DNA of 64,000 nucleotides from Hyphomonadaceae bacterium BL14 (GCA_027627705.1 CP091242.1:1756905-1820904); one strand, 5' to 3'. Positions 33,643-42,455 are shown, counted from the first letter of the stretch. The notes: generated by a model not told the origin, from the letters alone. Numbers and translations: made by a program.

Positions 33643-35160
33643 ATGACCGGATTCTGGACGGCGAAGCGGGTCGGGCTGATCCTGGGCCTGGTCCTCGCCC
33701 TCATCATCCAGTTCATTCCGGTGCCCGAGGGTGTCTCGCGCGAAGCCTGGATCGTGGACTCCATCGCCGTATTGATGGCGTGCTGGTGGGCCACCGAGGC
33801 CATCCCCATCGCCGCCACCGCCTTCATTCCCCTGGCTCTGTTTCCCGTGTTCGGCGTGCTGTCGACGCGCGCCGCCGCGGCACCCTATGCCGACCCGATC
33901 GTCATGCTGCTTCTGGGCGGCTTCATTGTCGCGCTGGCCATCGAACGCTGGAATCTGCATGCGCGCATTGCGCTCAATGTGGTGGCGCGGTTTGGCGGGC
34001 GCCCTGCGCTACTGGTTCTGGGCTTCATGCTGGCCACGGCCTTGTTGTCGATGTGGATCTCCAATACCGCCACCACATTGATGATGATCCCCATCGCCTT
34101 CAAGGTCGCCGAGAAGATGGCCGATGAGGGCGTGGAGCTGACCATGTTCGCTCCCGCGCTGGCGCTCGCGGTGGCCTATTCAGCCAGCGTCGGCGGGCTG
34201 GCAACGCCGGTGGGCACGCCCACCAATCTGATCGCCATCGGGTTTCTGGAGCGCGAATTCGCCGCCTCGATCACCTTCGTTGAATGGATGATGCTGGGCG
34301 TGCCGGCTGTCGCCGTGATCCTGCCCGTCATGTGGATCATCCTCACCCGCTTCACCTTCAAGGTCAGCGCCAGCGCGCCCAATGCCGCCGGCCACGAGGA
34401 AGTGCTGCGCCAGAAGCGGGCGCTGGGCCACATGACCACGCCGGAATGGCGCGTGGCGCTGGCGTTCGGGACGGTCGCCATCTTGTGGATGGGGCGCGAG
34501 CTGCCCGGCGCACTGATCTTCCGACCCGAGATCAGCTTTGGCTGGAACCCGCTTCTGGCCTGGCTGTCCGATAGTTTGGCCCTGCCGGTGCGCCTGGCCC
34601 TGTCCGACGCCCAGATCGCGATCATGGGCGCCGTGGCAGTGTTTCTCATTCCGGCGGGCGGGGACGCCAACAAAGGTCAGGCGCTGATGGACTGGGAAAC
34701 CGTCCAGCGCCTGCCCTGGGCGGCGGTGATCCTGTTCGGCGGCGGGCTGTCGCTGGCCGCGGCGATCCAGGCGACGGGGCTGGCCGGCTGGATCGGCGGT
34801 CAGCTCAGCTGGGTCGCCGCCCTGCCCCTGCCCCTCACCGTGCTGATCCTCGTGTTCATGGTCATCTTTCTGACCGAGCTCACCTCCAACGTCGCCACGG
34901 TGTCGGGCTTCCTGCCCGTGCTGGCGGCCATTGCCATCGAGGCCGGCATACCGCCCGCCCACCTGATCGTGCCGCTGGCGCTGGCGGCCAGCTGCGCCTT
35001 CATGCTGCCGGTAGCGACCGCACCCAACGCGATCGTCTATGCCTCGGGCGCAGCCAGCATGAGCCAGATGATCCGCGCCGGACTGCGCATCAACATTGTC
35101 ATCGCCCCGCTGATCGCACTGTTGGCGACCCTGCTGACGCCGCTGGTGTTTCCGGGGTGA
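33643..35160 (+). CDS. SLC13 (DASS)-family anion:sodium symporter
   Basis: A 505-residue integral membrane protein with about 11-12 helices. The DASS hallmarks are present: WISNTATTLMMIPIA (first SNT motif), VGGLATPVGTPTNLIAIGFL, and the second-half copy LTSNVATVSGFLPVL. The family imports dicarboxylates, citrate or sulfate with sodium; the substrate is not decided by sequence. ATG at 33643. It is not in an operon with its neighbours, and pyrF converges four bases after the stop. Confidence 0.9.
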   Translation: MTGFWTAKRVGLILGLVLALIIQFIPVPEGVSREAWIVDSIAVLMACWWATEAIPIAATAFIPLALFPVFGVLSTRAAAAPYADPIVMLLLGGFIVALAIERWNLHARIALNVVARFGGRPALLVLGFMLATALLSMWISNTATTLMMIPIAFKVAEKMADEGVELTMFAPALALAVAYSASVGGLATPVGTPTNLIAIGFLEREFAASITFVEWMMLGVPAVAVILPVMWIILTRFTFKVSASAPNAAGHEEVLRQKRALGHMTTPEWRVALAFGTVAILWMGRELPGALIFRPEISFGWNPLLAWLSDSLALPVRLALSDAQIAIMGAVAVFLIPAGGDANKGQALMDWETVQRLPWAAVILFGGGLSLAAAIQATGLAGWIGGQLSWVAALPLPLTVLILVFMVIFLTELTSNVATVSGFLPVLAAIAIEAGIPPAHLIVPLALAASCAFMLPVATAPNAIVYASGAASMSQMIRAGLRINIVIAPLIALLATLLTPLVFPG

Positions 35161-35164
35161 GGGA

Positions 35165-35851
35165 TCAAGCCCGCGCCATCTCCGCCGCAATCGCCTGCGC
35201 CGCGGTGCGCGGATCGGGGGCGGCGCTGATGGGACGGCCGACCACCAGATGGGTGGCACCAGCACGCAGCGCCTCGGCCGGTGTGGCGGTGCGTACCTGA
35301 TCGCCCTTGTCCGAGCCGGCGGGACGCACACCCGGCGTGACGATCAGGAAGCCTTCGGGCACGCGCGCGGCGATCTCGGCGGCTTCCTGGGGCGAAGCGA
35401 CCACGCCGTCCATGCCGCAGTCGATCGCCTGATCCACCCGGCGCAGCACCAGATCGCGCGCGCTCGACGCATAGCCCATCTCCGCCAGCATGGCATCGTC
35501 ATAGGCGGTGAGCACGGTGACCGCGAGGAGTTTGAGGGCCGAGCCCGCCCGGCCCGCTGCTGCCGCCCGCATCACTGGCGGCTCACCATGCACGGTCAGC
35601 AGATCGGCACCTGCCCCGGTGATGGAGCGCACGGCTTTCTCCACCGTGGCGGGGATGTCGTGGAGCTTGTAGTCGAGGAAGACCTGCGCGCCCCGGCTTT
35701 TGAGACCCGCTGCCAGCGCCATGCCGCCCACGGGCAGGAGCTGGAGCCCGATCTTGTAATGGCTGCAGGCGGGCCCGAGCCGCTCGACCAGCGCATCGGC
35801 CTCGGCGGTCGAGGGCAGATCAAGAGCCGTGATGAGGCGGGGGTCGGCCAT
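35165..35851 (-). CDS. pyrF: Orotidine-5'-phosphate decarboxylase
   Basis: A 228-residue TIM-barrel enzyme that makes UMP. The signature around the catalytic Lys is VFLDYKLHDIPATV. The loop LTVHGEPPVMRAAAAG and the phosphate-gripping TPGVRPAGSDKGDQVRTATPAEALRAGATHLVVGRPI complete the site. The ATG at 35851 has AGGAG seven bases upstream. Length is normal. Confidence 0.97.
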   Translation of the reverse strand: MADPRLITALDLPSTAEADALVERLGPACSHYKIGLQLLPVGGMALAAGLKSRGAQVFLDYKLHDIPATVEKAVRSITGAGADLLTVHGEPPVMRAAAAGRAGSALKLLAVTVLTAYDDAMLAEMGYASSARDLVLRRVDQAIDCGMDGVVASPQEAAEIAARVPEGFLIVTPGVRPAGSDKGDQVRTATPAEALRAGATHLVVGRPISAAPDPRTAAQAIAAEMARA

Positions 35852-35921
35852 GGCGCACTCCTGTCGGGCAGGCGCGCACATTAATCCGGCTCGCGCAGCG
35901 GGTCGACGCCTGGCGCAAGCC

Positions 35922-36770
35922 TTAGCGCAGCGTGCGCGGCTCGGATGCGTCCAGGATTTCCAGCTGGGCGGGGTGGGTTAGGATGATCATCGGGCCGTTC
36001 TCATCCTGCAGCCATCCGCGGACGCGTACCTGCGCGCCCTCCAGCGTCTCGAGCTGCACGCCCGCCGCCTCGAAGCGGTTACGCGCAGCACGGCTGGCGC
36101 TGGCGGTGAAGTCGGTCCGCCAGTCTGCGCCGAAATTGAGAAACACCCGGCCATTGCGTGCCTCGCCGGTACTGGTCACGCGGCCCTCAATGATCTGGGC
36201 GCTGTCGAGATGCTGGGCCAGCCTGTCAGGATCGCTATCACGGATCGCAAAGGCACCGAGCCCCCAGGCACCGCGGGCCCCCGCCCGGGCCTGCGCCTCG
36301 TGCGCCAGAAAATCCTCCAGCGGCAGGTCCAGCCCGTCGCGCGGCCACACCAGCCCCCAGCCTTGCGCGATCAGATCCGCGCCCAGATCCAGTTGATCGG
36401 TGCCGCGGGTGAAGACCACCCGCGCCTGTACCCGGCCATAGCGGTCCAGGCTGTCACCGCCCGCCGCCGGAATGATGGACAGGCCCGCCCCCGCCTCGCT
36501 CAGCAGACCATCCAGATGCGTGCGCGCCAGCGCGGCGGCCTCCGGCGCGGCTTCAGGGCGCGGCGTGACGACTCCGGCCAGGATGATCCGGGTCTCAGTC
36601 CCGTCCTCGCCTGGAACGGTGAAAGCGTGGGCAGACGCCACCTCGCCTGCAGCCCGCACAAGTATGGGCGCTTGCGGCGTTTGCGGAGCTTGCTCCACGC
36701 GCTCTCCACATGCCGCGAGCAGCGTCGCCGACAACGATAAAGCCAACCCGATCCGCACGCCCTGCGCCAT
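35922..36770 (-). CDS. Thermonuclease-like (SNase-fold) lipoprotein
   Basis: A 282-residue exported lipoprotein (LSLSATLLAACGE). The central part resembles the staphylococcal nuclease fold: RIILAGVVTPRP, LDRYGRVQARVVF, LIAQGWGLVWPRD. The usual D-x-P-E calcium/catalytic region is degenerate here, so activity is uncertain. A second OB-like segment (IIEGRVTSTGEARNGRVFLNFGADWRTDFTA) follows. The ATG at 36770 gives a proper signal peptide and follows GGGAGG. Confidence 0.75.
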   Translation of the reverse strand: MAQGVRIGLALSLSATLLAACGERVEQAPQTPQAPILVRAAGEVASAHAFTVPGEDGTETRIILAGVVTPRPEAAPEAAALARTHLDGLLSEAGAGLSIIPAAGGDSLDRYGRVQARVVFTRGTDQLDLGADLIAQGWGLVWPRDGLDLPLEDFLAHEAQARAGARGAWGLGAFAIRDSDPDRLAQHLDSAQIIEGRVTSTGEARNGRVFLNFGADWRTDFTASASRAARNRFEAAGVQLETLEGAQVRVRGWLQDENGPMIILTHPAQLEILDASEPRTLR

Positions 36771-36797
36771 GGCAGCCTCCCCTGAAAGGAGAATATC

Positions 36798-36839
36798 ATG
36801 ACCCAGAACGCGCAAAAGGGGAATGGGCCAAATCTTTGA
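36798..36839 (+). other. Possible 13-residue peptide ORF with a strong ribosome-binding site
   Basis: ATG to TGA encodes MTQNAQKGNGPNL, preceded by AAAGGAGAATATC, a near-ideal ribosome-binding sequence. It lies opposite the promoter region of the nuclease-like gene and has no following gene on its strand before 41981. It may be chance. Confidence 0.2.
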
Positions 36840-36892
36840 CGGGGTGCCTTTTCGAACCGCAAGACCGGTTCCCCCGTTTGCGGAAAAGCTGC

Positions 36893-37273
36893 CTAGAGCA
36901 GCAAGTCCGCCGCAAAGAATGCAAAGAAGCCTCCGATCAGCAGAAGGACCAGGGCTGACCAAAGCGCCCACCCGCCAATCCGTCGCAACCGCGTACAGGC
37001 TTTGGCCTGAGCCGGATCAGCGGGACAGGGTGCATTGCGCGTGGCCCACCGCATGGCAAAGGCCGCCGCCAGAACGAGGGCCGCGATCGCAAACACCCAT
37101 TCCTTTTTTGCGGACAGGAAGATGAGGCCCGGCGCATTGGACGCCAGGCCCGCCATCACCGCGCCCGCGCCGATGGTCACCAGCAGCGCCGGCAGGGCGC
37201 AGCAGATGAGCGTGCCGGCGCTGGCGAAGAGGGCCAGCGCCGGAGCTGCGGTTTCCCGGAAGGCGAGACGCAT
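36893..37273 (-). CDS. MerT-like inner-membrane metal transporter
   Basis: A 126-residue protein with three hydrophobic segments. The first contains a vicinal Cys pair (TLICCALPAL, Cys24-25), and the loop between the second and third contains Cys83 and Cys93. This Cys layout is that of the mercuric transporter MerT. Its start codon overlaps the stop of the HMA-domain gene (TGATG). Together they look like a MerP-MerT pair. No merA or merR is nearby, so the metal may not be mercury; copper, cadmium and zinc are alternatives. Confidence 0.7.
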   Translation of the reverse strand: MRLAFRETAAPALALFASAGTLICCALPALLVTIGAGAVMAGLASNAPGLIFLSAKKEWVFAIAALVLAAAFAMRWATRNAPCPADPAQAKACTRLRRIGGWALWSALVLLLIGGFFAFFAADLLL

Positions 37274-37620
37274 CAGGCCTCGTCCCCGCGCCGGATATCG
37301 CCGGTGAGCTGATAGCCGGAACGGCGCACCAGATCGGTGATGGTCGCGTCGTCCAGGGTCTGCCCGTCACGCACCACCAGCTGCAGCGTCTTGTCATCCA
37401 GATCGATATGGACTGCCGCAACTTCGGCCCGGCGGCCGAAGGTGCGGGTCATGGCGATGGCGCAGAAATCGCAGACCATGCCGAGGATATCGGCGCGGAC
37501 CAGCGTGCCGCCGTCCGCGACGGCGGCGGCGAGTTCCGGCGTGGCGTAGGCGTGGTCGTCGGCCATGGCGGCGGGGGCAAGCGACAGCGCGGCAATGGCC
37601 GCGATCAGGATACGAAACAT
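37273..37620 (-). CDS. Exported heavy-metal-associated (HMA, MerP-like) protein
   Basis: A 115-residue protein: signal peptide ILIAAIAALSLAPAAMA, then one HMA domain with the metal motif GMVCDFC (Cys50, Cys53) and the family's ending LVRRSGYQLTGDI. It is predicted to be a periplasmic metal carrier. The ATG at 37620 has GGAG upstream. It is followed without gap by the MerT-like gene and preceded 23 bp away by the beta-barrel-like protein gene. Confidence 0.8.
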   Translation of the reverse strand: MFRILIAAIAALSLAPAAMADDHAYATPELAAAVADGGTLVRADILGMVCDFCAIAMTRTFGRRAEVAAVHIDLDDKTLQLVVRDGQTLDDATITDLVRRSGYQLTGDIRRGDEA

Positions 37621-37643
37621 GGGATCTCTCCTTTTGAGGATCA

Positions 37644-38282
37644 TCAGAAACGATAGATGAAAGTGACAAGGGCCTCGTCGACGGCCGGGGTGTAGCCCAG
37701 CTCCAGAAGGGCCGGACCCCGGAAGAAACGCACCAGCGGCGTCACCGCCACGGGCGTGGCGTCTTCGGGATGATGATCGACCTCGACCATCAGCCAGGTA
37801 TGCAGCTCGCCAAAGCCCGCGATATAGGGCGCAACCCCGGCGCGGGCCGATTGCATGGCGTGGGCACCCTCGCCCATGTCACTGACCCGGCCCATCCAGG
37901 ACACAAACCAGCGCCGCGTTTCCCAGTCGGCCATGATGCCGGCATAGCCGGCACCGGTGGCACCGCGATCATTGTCGTTGAAGCCTTGAGCCACCCCTGC
38001 GCCGGCAAAGGCGTAGAGATTGGCCTGGTAGTCCTCGCCGAACCAGCGATTGGCCAGCCAGGTCGCCTGACCGCCGTTGAACAGGAGATCGTCGGTCCGG
38101 TCCCATTCGGTCTTCACACCGATGGAGTAGTCAAAACGCGGGGTGTAGTGGATCAGCAGGCCGGTGGTCATTCGGTCAGACTGGGCGATGGTGGTCCATC
38201 CCCCTTCATAGGACACCGGGCGGGCGTCAGCCGCGCCAGCGCCCAGCGCCATACACGCGCAGGCCGTAAGTAAATGTCGCAT
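37644..38282 (-). CDS. Hypothetical outer-membrane-like protein of the metal operon
   Basis: A 212-residue protein with a signal peptide (LLTACACMALGAGAADA) and alternating aromatic/polar strands (TTGLLIHYTPRFDYSIGVKTEW, NLYAFAGAGVAQGF, WFVSWMGRVSD). It ends ALVTFIYRF with a terminal Phe, as outer-membrane barrels do. I do not recognise the family. It lies between the Cys/His-rich protein gene and the HMA gene in one operon, so an outer-membrane metal role is inferred. Confidence 0.65.
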   Translation of the reverse strand: MRHLLTACACMALGAGAADARPVSYEGGWTTIAQSDRMTTGLLIHYTPRFDYSIGVKTEWDRTDDLLFNGGQATWLANRWFGEDYQANLYAFAGAGVAQGFNDNDRGATGAGYAGIMADWETRRWFVSWMGRVSDMGEGAHAMQSARAGVAPYIAGFGELHTWLMVEVDHHPEDATPVAVTPLVRFFRGPALLELGYTPAVDEALVTFIYRF

Positions 38283-38339
38283 GAATTCTCATACGCTCCC
38301 ATGCCGGGTAAACGAAGAACGCGAAAACCTGTGTCGCGG

Positions 38340-38684
38340 TCAGCGTTTCGGCGGGGGCGGATCCGTGAGGCGCAGAACGGACGGTGCCTGGGCGGGCACG
38401 AAGGCATGGCCCGGATCCGCCTCTGGCGAGGCCGGTCCGGCGCCGGGCGCACTGTCGAGAGCGGCCAGCAGCACGCAAGTTCCGCAGGCAGCACCGCCCG
38501 TGCAGTGAGCTTCGGCGTCCAGGTCAGGGGTTTGAGCCGACGCACCATGGCAGTCGGCGGCAGCGATCATGTCGCCCGCATGGGCATGCGCCGTCCCGTC
38601 CAGCATGCCGGGGCAGAAGCGCGCGCCAGCCTCGACGAGGACCAGCACCGCCAGAATGGACATAAACCAACGCATCACCGTCAT
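38340..38684 (-). CDS. Small exported Cys/His-rich protein (DUF2946-like)
   Basis: A 114-residue protein with an N-terminal hydrophobic segment (WFMSILAVLVLVEAGARF), a His-containing patch (TAHAHAGDM...DCHG), and CTGGAACGTCVLLAAL. Small proteins of this kind are common in copper-response clusters; DUF2946 is my best guess. It is the first gene of a four-gene run reaching 36893 (57, 23 and no bases between genes). ATG 38684; an alternative ATG is at 38675. Confidence 0.6.
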   Translation of the reverse strand: MTVMRWFMSILAVLVLVEAGARFCPGMLDGTAHAHAGDMIAAADCHGASAQTPDLDAEAHCTGGAACGTCVLLAALDSAPGAGPASPEADPGHAFVPAQAPSVLRLTDPPPPKR

Positions 38685-38753
38685 TTATACGCGCAAACAC
38701 CGCGCCGCGAAAGCCGGGCGCGCTCACAGAAGCGTGACGGGTCAGACGCAGTC

Positions 38754-38783
38754 GGGGCGCGGAAGGTCTCCCCTCCGCGCCCC
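38754..38783. other. Strong ten-base-pair hairpin after the TonB receptor gene
   Basis: GGGGCGCGGA and TCCGCGCCCC pair perfectly around a ten-base loop, 30 bp after the receptor's stop on the minus strand. No T run follows on either strand, so it may protect the mRNA end or need Rho. Confidence 0.5.
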
Positions 38784-38813
38784 GCTGGCAGGCTGGTGAT
38801 CGGCTTGGCGCTT

Positions 38814-41585
38814 TTAGAAGTTGAAGCGCAGGCCGCCGAACAGGGTGTAACCGAACGCTTCGCGCTCAAGCACGCGGCTGCGGTCACCCACGTAACGCAC
38901 ACCCTCGGTGTTGGTCAGGTTCTTGGCTTCGAAGAACACGCCCAGACGCTCGCTCACATCAAAGCTGGCAGAGAAATCCAGCTGGCTGCGGCCTTCCCAG
39001 AATTCGTCCAGACGCGAGTCCTCGCCATCGACATCATCCAGATAATCGGAGCGCTCATTCCACGACAGACGGGCGCTGAAACGCTCGGTTTCGTAGAACA
39101 CGGCGAGGTTCAGGATGGTGTCCGACTGACCCGGCAGGATGCGCGTGCGGCTGCCCGAAATCGGGGCCGCCAGCGTGATCTCTGCATCGGTCCAAGTGTA
39201 GTTGGCGAACACGCCGGTGTTCGACAAGAAGCCCGGCAGGTTAACGAACTGCTGCTGATAGGTCAGCTCGATCCCGCGGATATAGCCGTCCGGCGCGTTT
39301 TCCGCTTGGGAGATTTCCGCAGGAAGCCCTTCATACGTGCCGTCGCGGTTCAGCGTGAACTCGTAATTCTCCAGATCCTTGTAGAACACGTTGACGGCCG
39401 CCAGGCCCAGCGGAGTGAAATAGTATTCCAGGCCCGCGTCGAAATTGTTCGACAGGGTTTCGCGCAGGTCCGGATTGCCACGGTCCACGCCCACCGGCAG
39501 CGAAGTGCGGTCGCCTTCTTCCACCCGCGGCACCACGTCCTGGTAGCGCGGACGGCTGATGGCGCGGGTCAGCGCGACACGGCCGATGAAGTTGTCGGCA
39601 AACTCGTGACGCACGGTCAGGTTCGGGAACCAGTTGGTGTAATCCCGGCTGACCGCGTTGATGCGGATGTTGTCATTGTCGTCGATGAACGGGGCCGAGC
39701 CTTCGAACTCGGTGTGCTCGACGCGCAGGCCGGCCACAATGCGCGTGGCGCCGGCTTCCACCGTGGCCATGCCGTAGGCGGCGTAGATCCGCTCTTCGGC
39801 GTCATAGTCGGCTGTGGTCGATTGCGGCACGCGGCGCACCGCCGGCTGGGTGGAGGTCGCCTGAATGGCGTTCCAGTAGGCGGTCACCAGGGCCGGGTCG
39901 TATTTCTGGCCGAGGAAATAGCCGAAATTCTGCGAGCGCTCATTGCCCAGGAAGGCCGAGATCGGCTGGCCCGGGTTGGCGACGCCGCGGCGGTCGCGAT
40001 ACTGCTCGTTATCATTGGTGACGTCGCGGTTGCGCACCGACGCGCCGGTGCGGAACTCGGCCGGATTGGCGAAAAGCGAACTGCTGAAGGCATAGTTGAT
40101 GCGCGCGGCAATCTCGTCCTGCTCGGTGGTCTGGCCGCGTGACACGTTCTCGCGGAAATTATAGGCACCCAGGTCGAGGTGCTCGTTGGTAGTGAACAGC
40201 GACAGGGCCGGATTATCCGCATCGGCGTAGTCATAGCTCAGCGTCGGACGCAGCGAGGAGCGGAACAGGAACTGGGCGCGGCGCGGGTTGAACTGTTCCG
40301 AGCGCGAATAGGACACCGAGTAATCCAGCTCGCCGGCACCCAGAAGATGCTCGCCGCCCGCCTGGAGCGTGGCGATCTCGTTCTGCACAATACGGTGGCG
40401 CAGCTCTTTCTCTATGCGGGTGTCGCTCCAGGTCGCATTACCGTTACTCGCGCCCGGCTCCAGATCGCCGGCAGAGTAGTCGACGATCAGCGTGTTGCGG
40501 AATTCGTCATCGCGGAAACGCGAATAGCTGCCAGTGACAAAGAAGCGGGTTGCGTCGTCGGGGCGGAATTCCAGCGAGGCGGTCAGCGCATTGCGCTCGC
40601 GCACCGTGTCGTAGTCCTTGAATTCCTGGTCTTCGACAATGAATACGTCCTGGCCGCCGATCTCTTCGATCGCCCAGCCCGATTCGATGTTGTCGACCTG
40701 ACGGTCTGTGCGCGAGTAGCTCGCCGAGAGCAGCGCGCCAAAGCGGCCGTCAGCGGTGGTGTTGGACACCGTACCCGAGGCGCGCCGGTCATTGCCGCCG
40801 CCGAACTCGTTGTAGCTGATACCGCCTTGACCCGACACTTGCAGGCCCGGCCGGTCGAACGGCGAACGGGTCACCAGGTTCACCGAACCGGCGATGGAGT
40901 CGGCGTCCTGATTGGGAAGCAGGGTCTTGGACACTTCCAGCGAGGCGACGATGTCGGATGGAATGGTGTCCAGATCCACCGCGCGGGTCTCCGGATCGGG
41001 CGAGCCCACGGCCACGCCGTCCACGGAGATGCCGGTGAAACCACCGGGCGCGCCGCGCAGATTGATGAAGCGGCCTTCGCCCTGGTCGCGCGCGACCGCG
41101 AAGCCCGGCACGCGCTGCAGTGCTTCGGCGATGTTGGCGTCGGGGAAGCGGCCGATGGTGTCAGCCGAGATGATATTGGTGGTGGCGTCATTGGTGCGCT
41201 GCTGGTTCAGGGCGCGCGCCGTGGAATCGAGGATCTGGCCGGTGATGATGATGCGGTCTTCGGCCTGGCTGTCGGCCAGGGTGAAAGTGATGAAGTTCGC
41301 ATCCGTGGCCGACACGGTGATCGGCTGCACGCTCGTGGGCAGGCCCAGATAGCTGATCTCGAGCTGCGTCGCGCCGGCGGGCACGGACAGGAAGGTGAAC
41401 TCACCCTGACGGTTGGTCGCGGTGGTCAGACCCAGTTCACGGACGCGCACCTGGGCACCCGGCAGCGGCGTGCCGCGCTGGTCGACAACCACACCCGATA
41501 CGGCGTGCTGCGCGAAGGCCGTCCCGGATGCGGCACAAAGCGCAAGGAAAGACGCTGCACCGAGCAGCGCGGCATGAGATTTCAT
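38814..41585 (-). CDS. TonB-dependent receptor, Caulobacter type (receptor 1)
   Basis: A 923-residue outer-membrane receptor. Signal peptide LGAASFLALCAASGTAFA; then a carboxypeptidase-regulatory-like beta-sandwich (VSGVVVDQRGTPLPGAQVRVRE); then the plug (about residues 130-250; ALQRVPGFAVARDQGEGRFINLRG); then the 22-strand barrel ending GGLRFNF. The plug/barrel style is that of the large Xanthomonas/Caulobacter group often importing oligosaccharides. The ligand is unknown. The ATG at 41585 has AGGGG upstream. A Pho-box-like repeat lies 93 bp before the start. Confidence 0.93.
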   Translation of the reverse strand: MKSHAALLGAASFLALCAASGTAFAQHAVSGVVVDQRGTPLPGAQVRVRELGLTTATNRQGEFTFLSVPAGATQLEISYLGLPTSVQPITVSATDANFITFTLADSQAEDRIIITGQILDSTARALNQQRTNDATTNIISADTIGRFPDANIAEALQRVPGFAVARDQGEGRFINLRGAPGGFTGISVDGVAVGSPDPETRAVDLDTIPSDIVASLEVSKTLLPNQDADSIAGSVNLVTRSPFDRPGLQVSGQGGISYNEFGGGNDRRASGTVSNTTADGRFGALLSASYSRTDRQVDNIESGWAIEEIGGQDVFIVEDQEFKDYDTVRERNALTASLEFRPDDATRFFVTGSYSRFRDDEFRNTLIVDYSAGDLEPGASNGNATWSDTRIEKELRHRIVQNEIATLQAGGEHLLGAGELDYSVSYSRSEQFNPRRAQFLFRSSLRPTLSYDYADADNPALSLFTTNEHLDLGAYNFRENVSRGQTTEQDEIAARINYAFSSSLFANPAEFRTGASVRNRDVTNDNEQYRDRRGVANPGQPISAFLGNERSQNFGYFLGQKYDPALVTAYWNAIQATSTQPAVRRVPQSTTADYDAEERIYAAYGMATVEAGATRIVAGLRVEHTEFEGSAPFIDDNDNIRINAVSRDYTNWFPNLTVRHEFADNFIGRVALTRAISRPRYQDVVPRVEEGDRTSLPVGVDRGNPDLRETLSNNFDAGLEYYFTPLGLAAVNVFYKDLENYEFTLNRDGTYEGLPAEISQAENAPDGYIRGIELTYQQQFVNLPGFLSNTGVFANYTWTDAEITLAAPISGSRTRILPGQSDTILNLAVFYETERFSARLSWNERSDYLDDVDGEDSRLDEFWEGRSQLDFSASFDVSERLGVFFEAKNLTNTEGVRYVGDRSRVLEREAFGYTLFGGLRFNF

Positions 41586-41980
41586 AAGGATCGCCCCTGT
41601 CATAAACCCGTCAGCTCAAAGCGACCGTTTCTGGAAGAAAGGCGCTTGCTGAAGAGCGGGCTAGATGTCCGGATTTCGTGACAGGCTGATCACTGCGTCA
41701 TGACAATATTCTTGCGCTTATGTATCAGAAATGAGACCGCGACCGTCCGCACCTGATAAAGTCTAGTTTAACAAGCTTGATTCTCCTAGAGGTGTGCATT
41801 GCAAGGTAGAGCGGGGCGTCATCAATGCCGAGTTTGCTGGCAGGTTCCCCTGGGCCATGAATTGCGATTGTCTGTGTCCTGAAGGCAACAGCCGGGGTAG
41901 TCCGGCTGGCGCGCCTGCGCCGGGCAACGCCACGCCCGTCTCGCCAAAACACCCCGCCCACGCTATACCGCGCCCGCTGC
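41586..41980. other. Intergenic region between receptor 1 and tRNA-Arg(CCT)
   Basis: About 395 bp without a supported gene. It contains the receptor's promoter region, including the Pho-box-like repeat at 41678-41706 and an A/T-rich stretch around 41755-41785. Short open frames across it, one of which runs antisense through the tRNA, show no family features. Confidence 0.6.
41678..41706 (-). promoter_or_regulatory. Pho-box-like array before receptor 1
   Basis: On the minus strand three seven-base units, TTGTCAT, CAGTGAT and CTGTCAC, are each separated by exactly four bases. The known PhoB site in alphaproteobacteria is of the form CTGTCAT-N4-CTGTCAT. The array is oriented toward the receptor gene. 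Confidence 0.45.
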
Positions 41981-42057
41981 GTCCCCGTAGCTCAGCAGGA
42001 TAGAGCACCAGATTCCTAATCTGGGGGCCACAGGTTCGAATCCTGTCGGGGACGCCA
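41981..42057 (+). tRNA. tRNA-Arg (anticodon CCT)
   Basis: A 77-nt cloverleaf: acceptor GTCCCCG/CGGGGAC, D-arm AGCTCAGCAGGATAGAGC, anticodon stem CCAGA/TCTGG with CCT in the loop, T-arm GGTTCGAATCC, encoded CCA. Decodes AGG. Confidence 0.97.
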
Positions 42058-42093
42058 GTTTTACTTGTGCTCACGCCCGTCCGGGCGTTCGCG

Positions 42094-42144
42094 TCCTCGC
42101 TAAAGCTGCGGGCGGGCTTTGCCCTTGCGAACCCTGCGGGTTCG
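42094..42144 (+). repeat. tRNA-Arg-associated repeat, copy 2
   Basis: TCCTCGCTAAAGCTGCGG, then GCGGGC, then the palindrome-containing block GCGAACCCTGCGGGTTCG. The blocks match copy 1 (30570-30640) in sequence, order and orientation relative to the upstream tRNA-Arg gene. It begins 37 bp after the tRNA 3' end. Confidence 0.7.
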
Positions 42145-42180
42145 GTTTTGCCTGGCCTCAGACCCGTCCGGGTCTTCGTT

Positions 42181-42275
42181 TCCTCGCTAAAGCTGCGGCC
42201 GCGCGGTCGCGCTCTTGCCTCGGCGAAGCCGGGGCTTCGCTCCGGCGTAGCCGAGTGCGAACCCTGACGGGTTCG
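42181..42275 (+). repeat. Degenerate further copy of the tRNA-Arg-associated repeat
   Basis: Starts with an 18-base exact copy of TCCTCGCTAAAGCTGCGG and ends with GCGAACCCTGACGGGTTCG, one base longer than in copy 2. The middle has diverged. The rest of 42058-42455, before the SulP start, holds no gene I can support. Confidence 0.6.
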
Positions 42276-42455
42276 GGGGCGGCACAGGCCAGCGCCCCGC
42301 TTGCTATTGTGCACTGCAACATATATCCCGTCTGGCATTCATGCGTCCCCGCTCGCCTCGCGCGGTGCGGTGCACAATCTGACATCGAAGTCCGGCCATC
42401 AGGCTTGCCTGCTTTCAGGCGGCCATTGGGGCGCCATTGCTGAGTGAGACCCGAC

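Noticed and set aside
38754..38783. Perfect ten-base-pair hairpin taken as an intrinsic terminator
   Set aside because: No T run follows on either strand, so it is listed only as a hairpin.
41763..42338. A 191-residue minus-strand frame containing DRIRTCGPQIRNLVLYPAEL
   Set aside because: It runs antisense through tRNA-Arg(CCT) and the repeat region; no protein family features.
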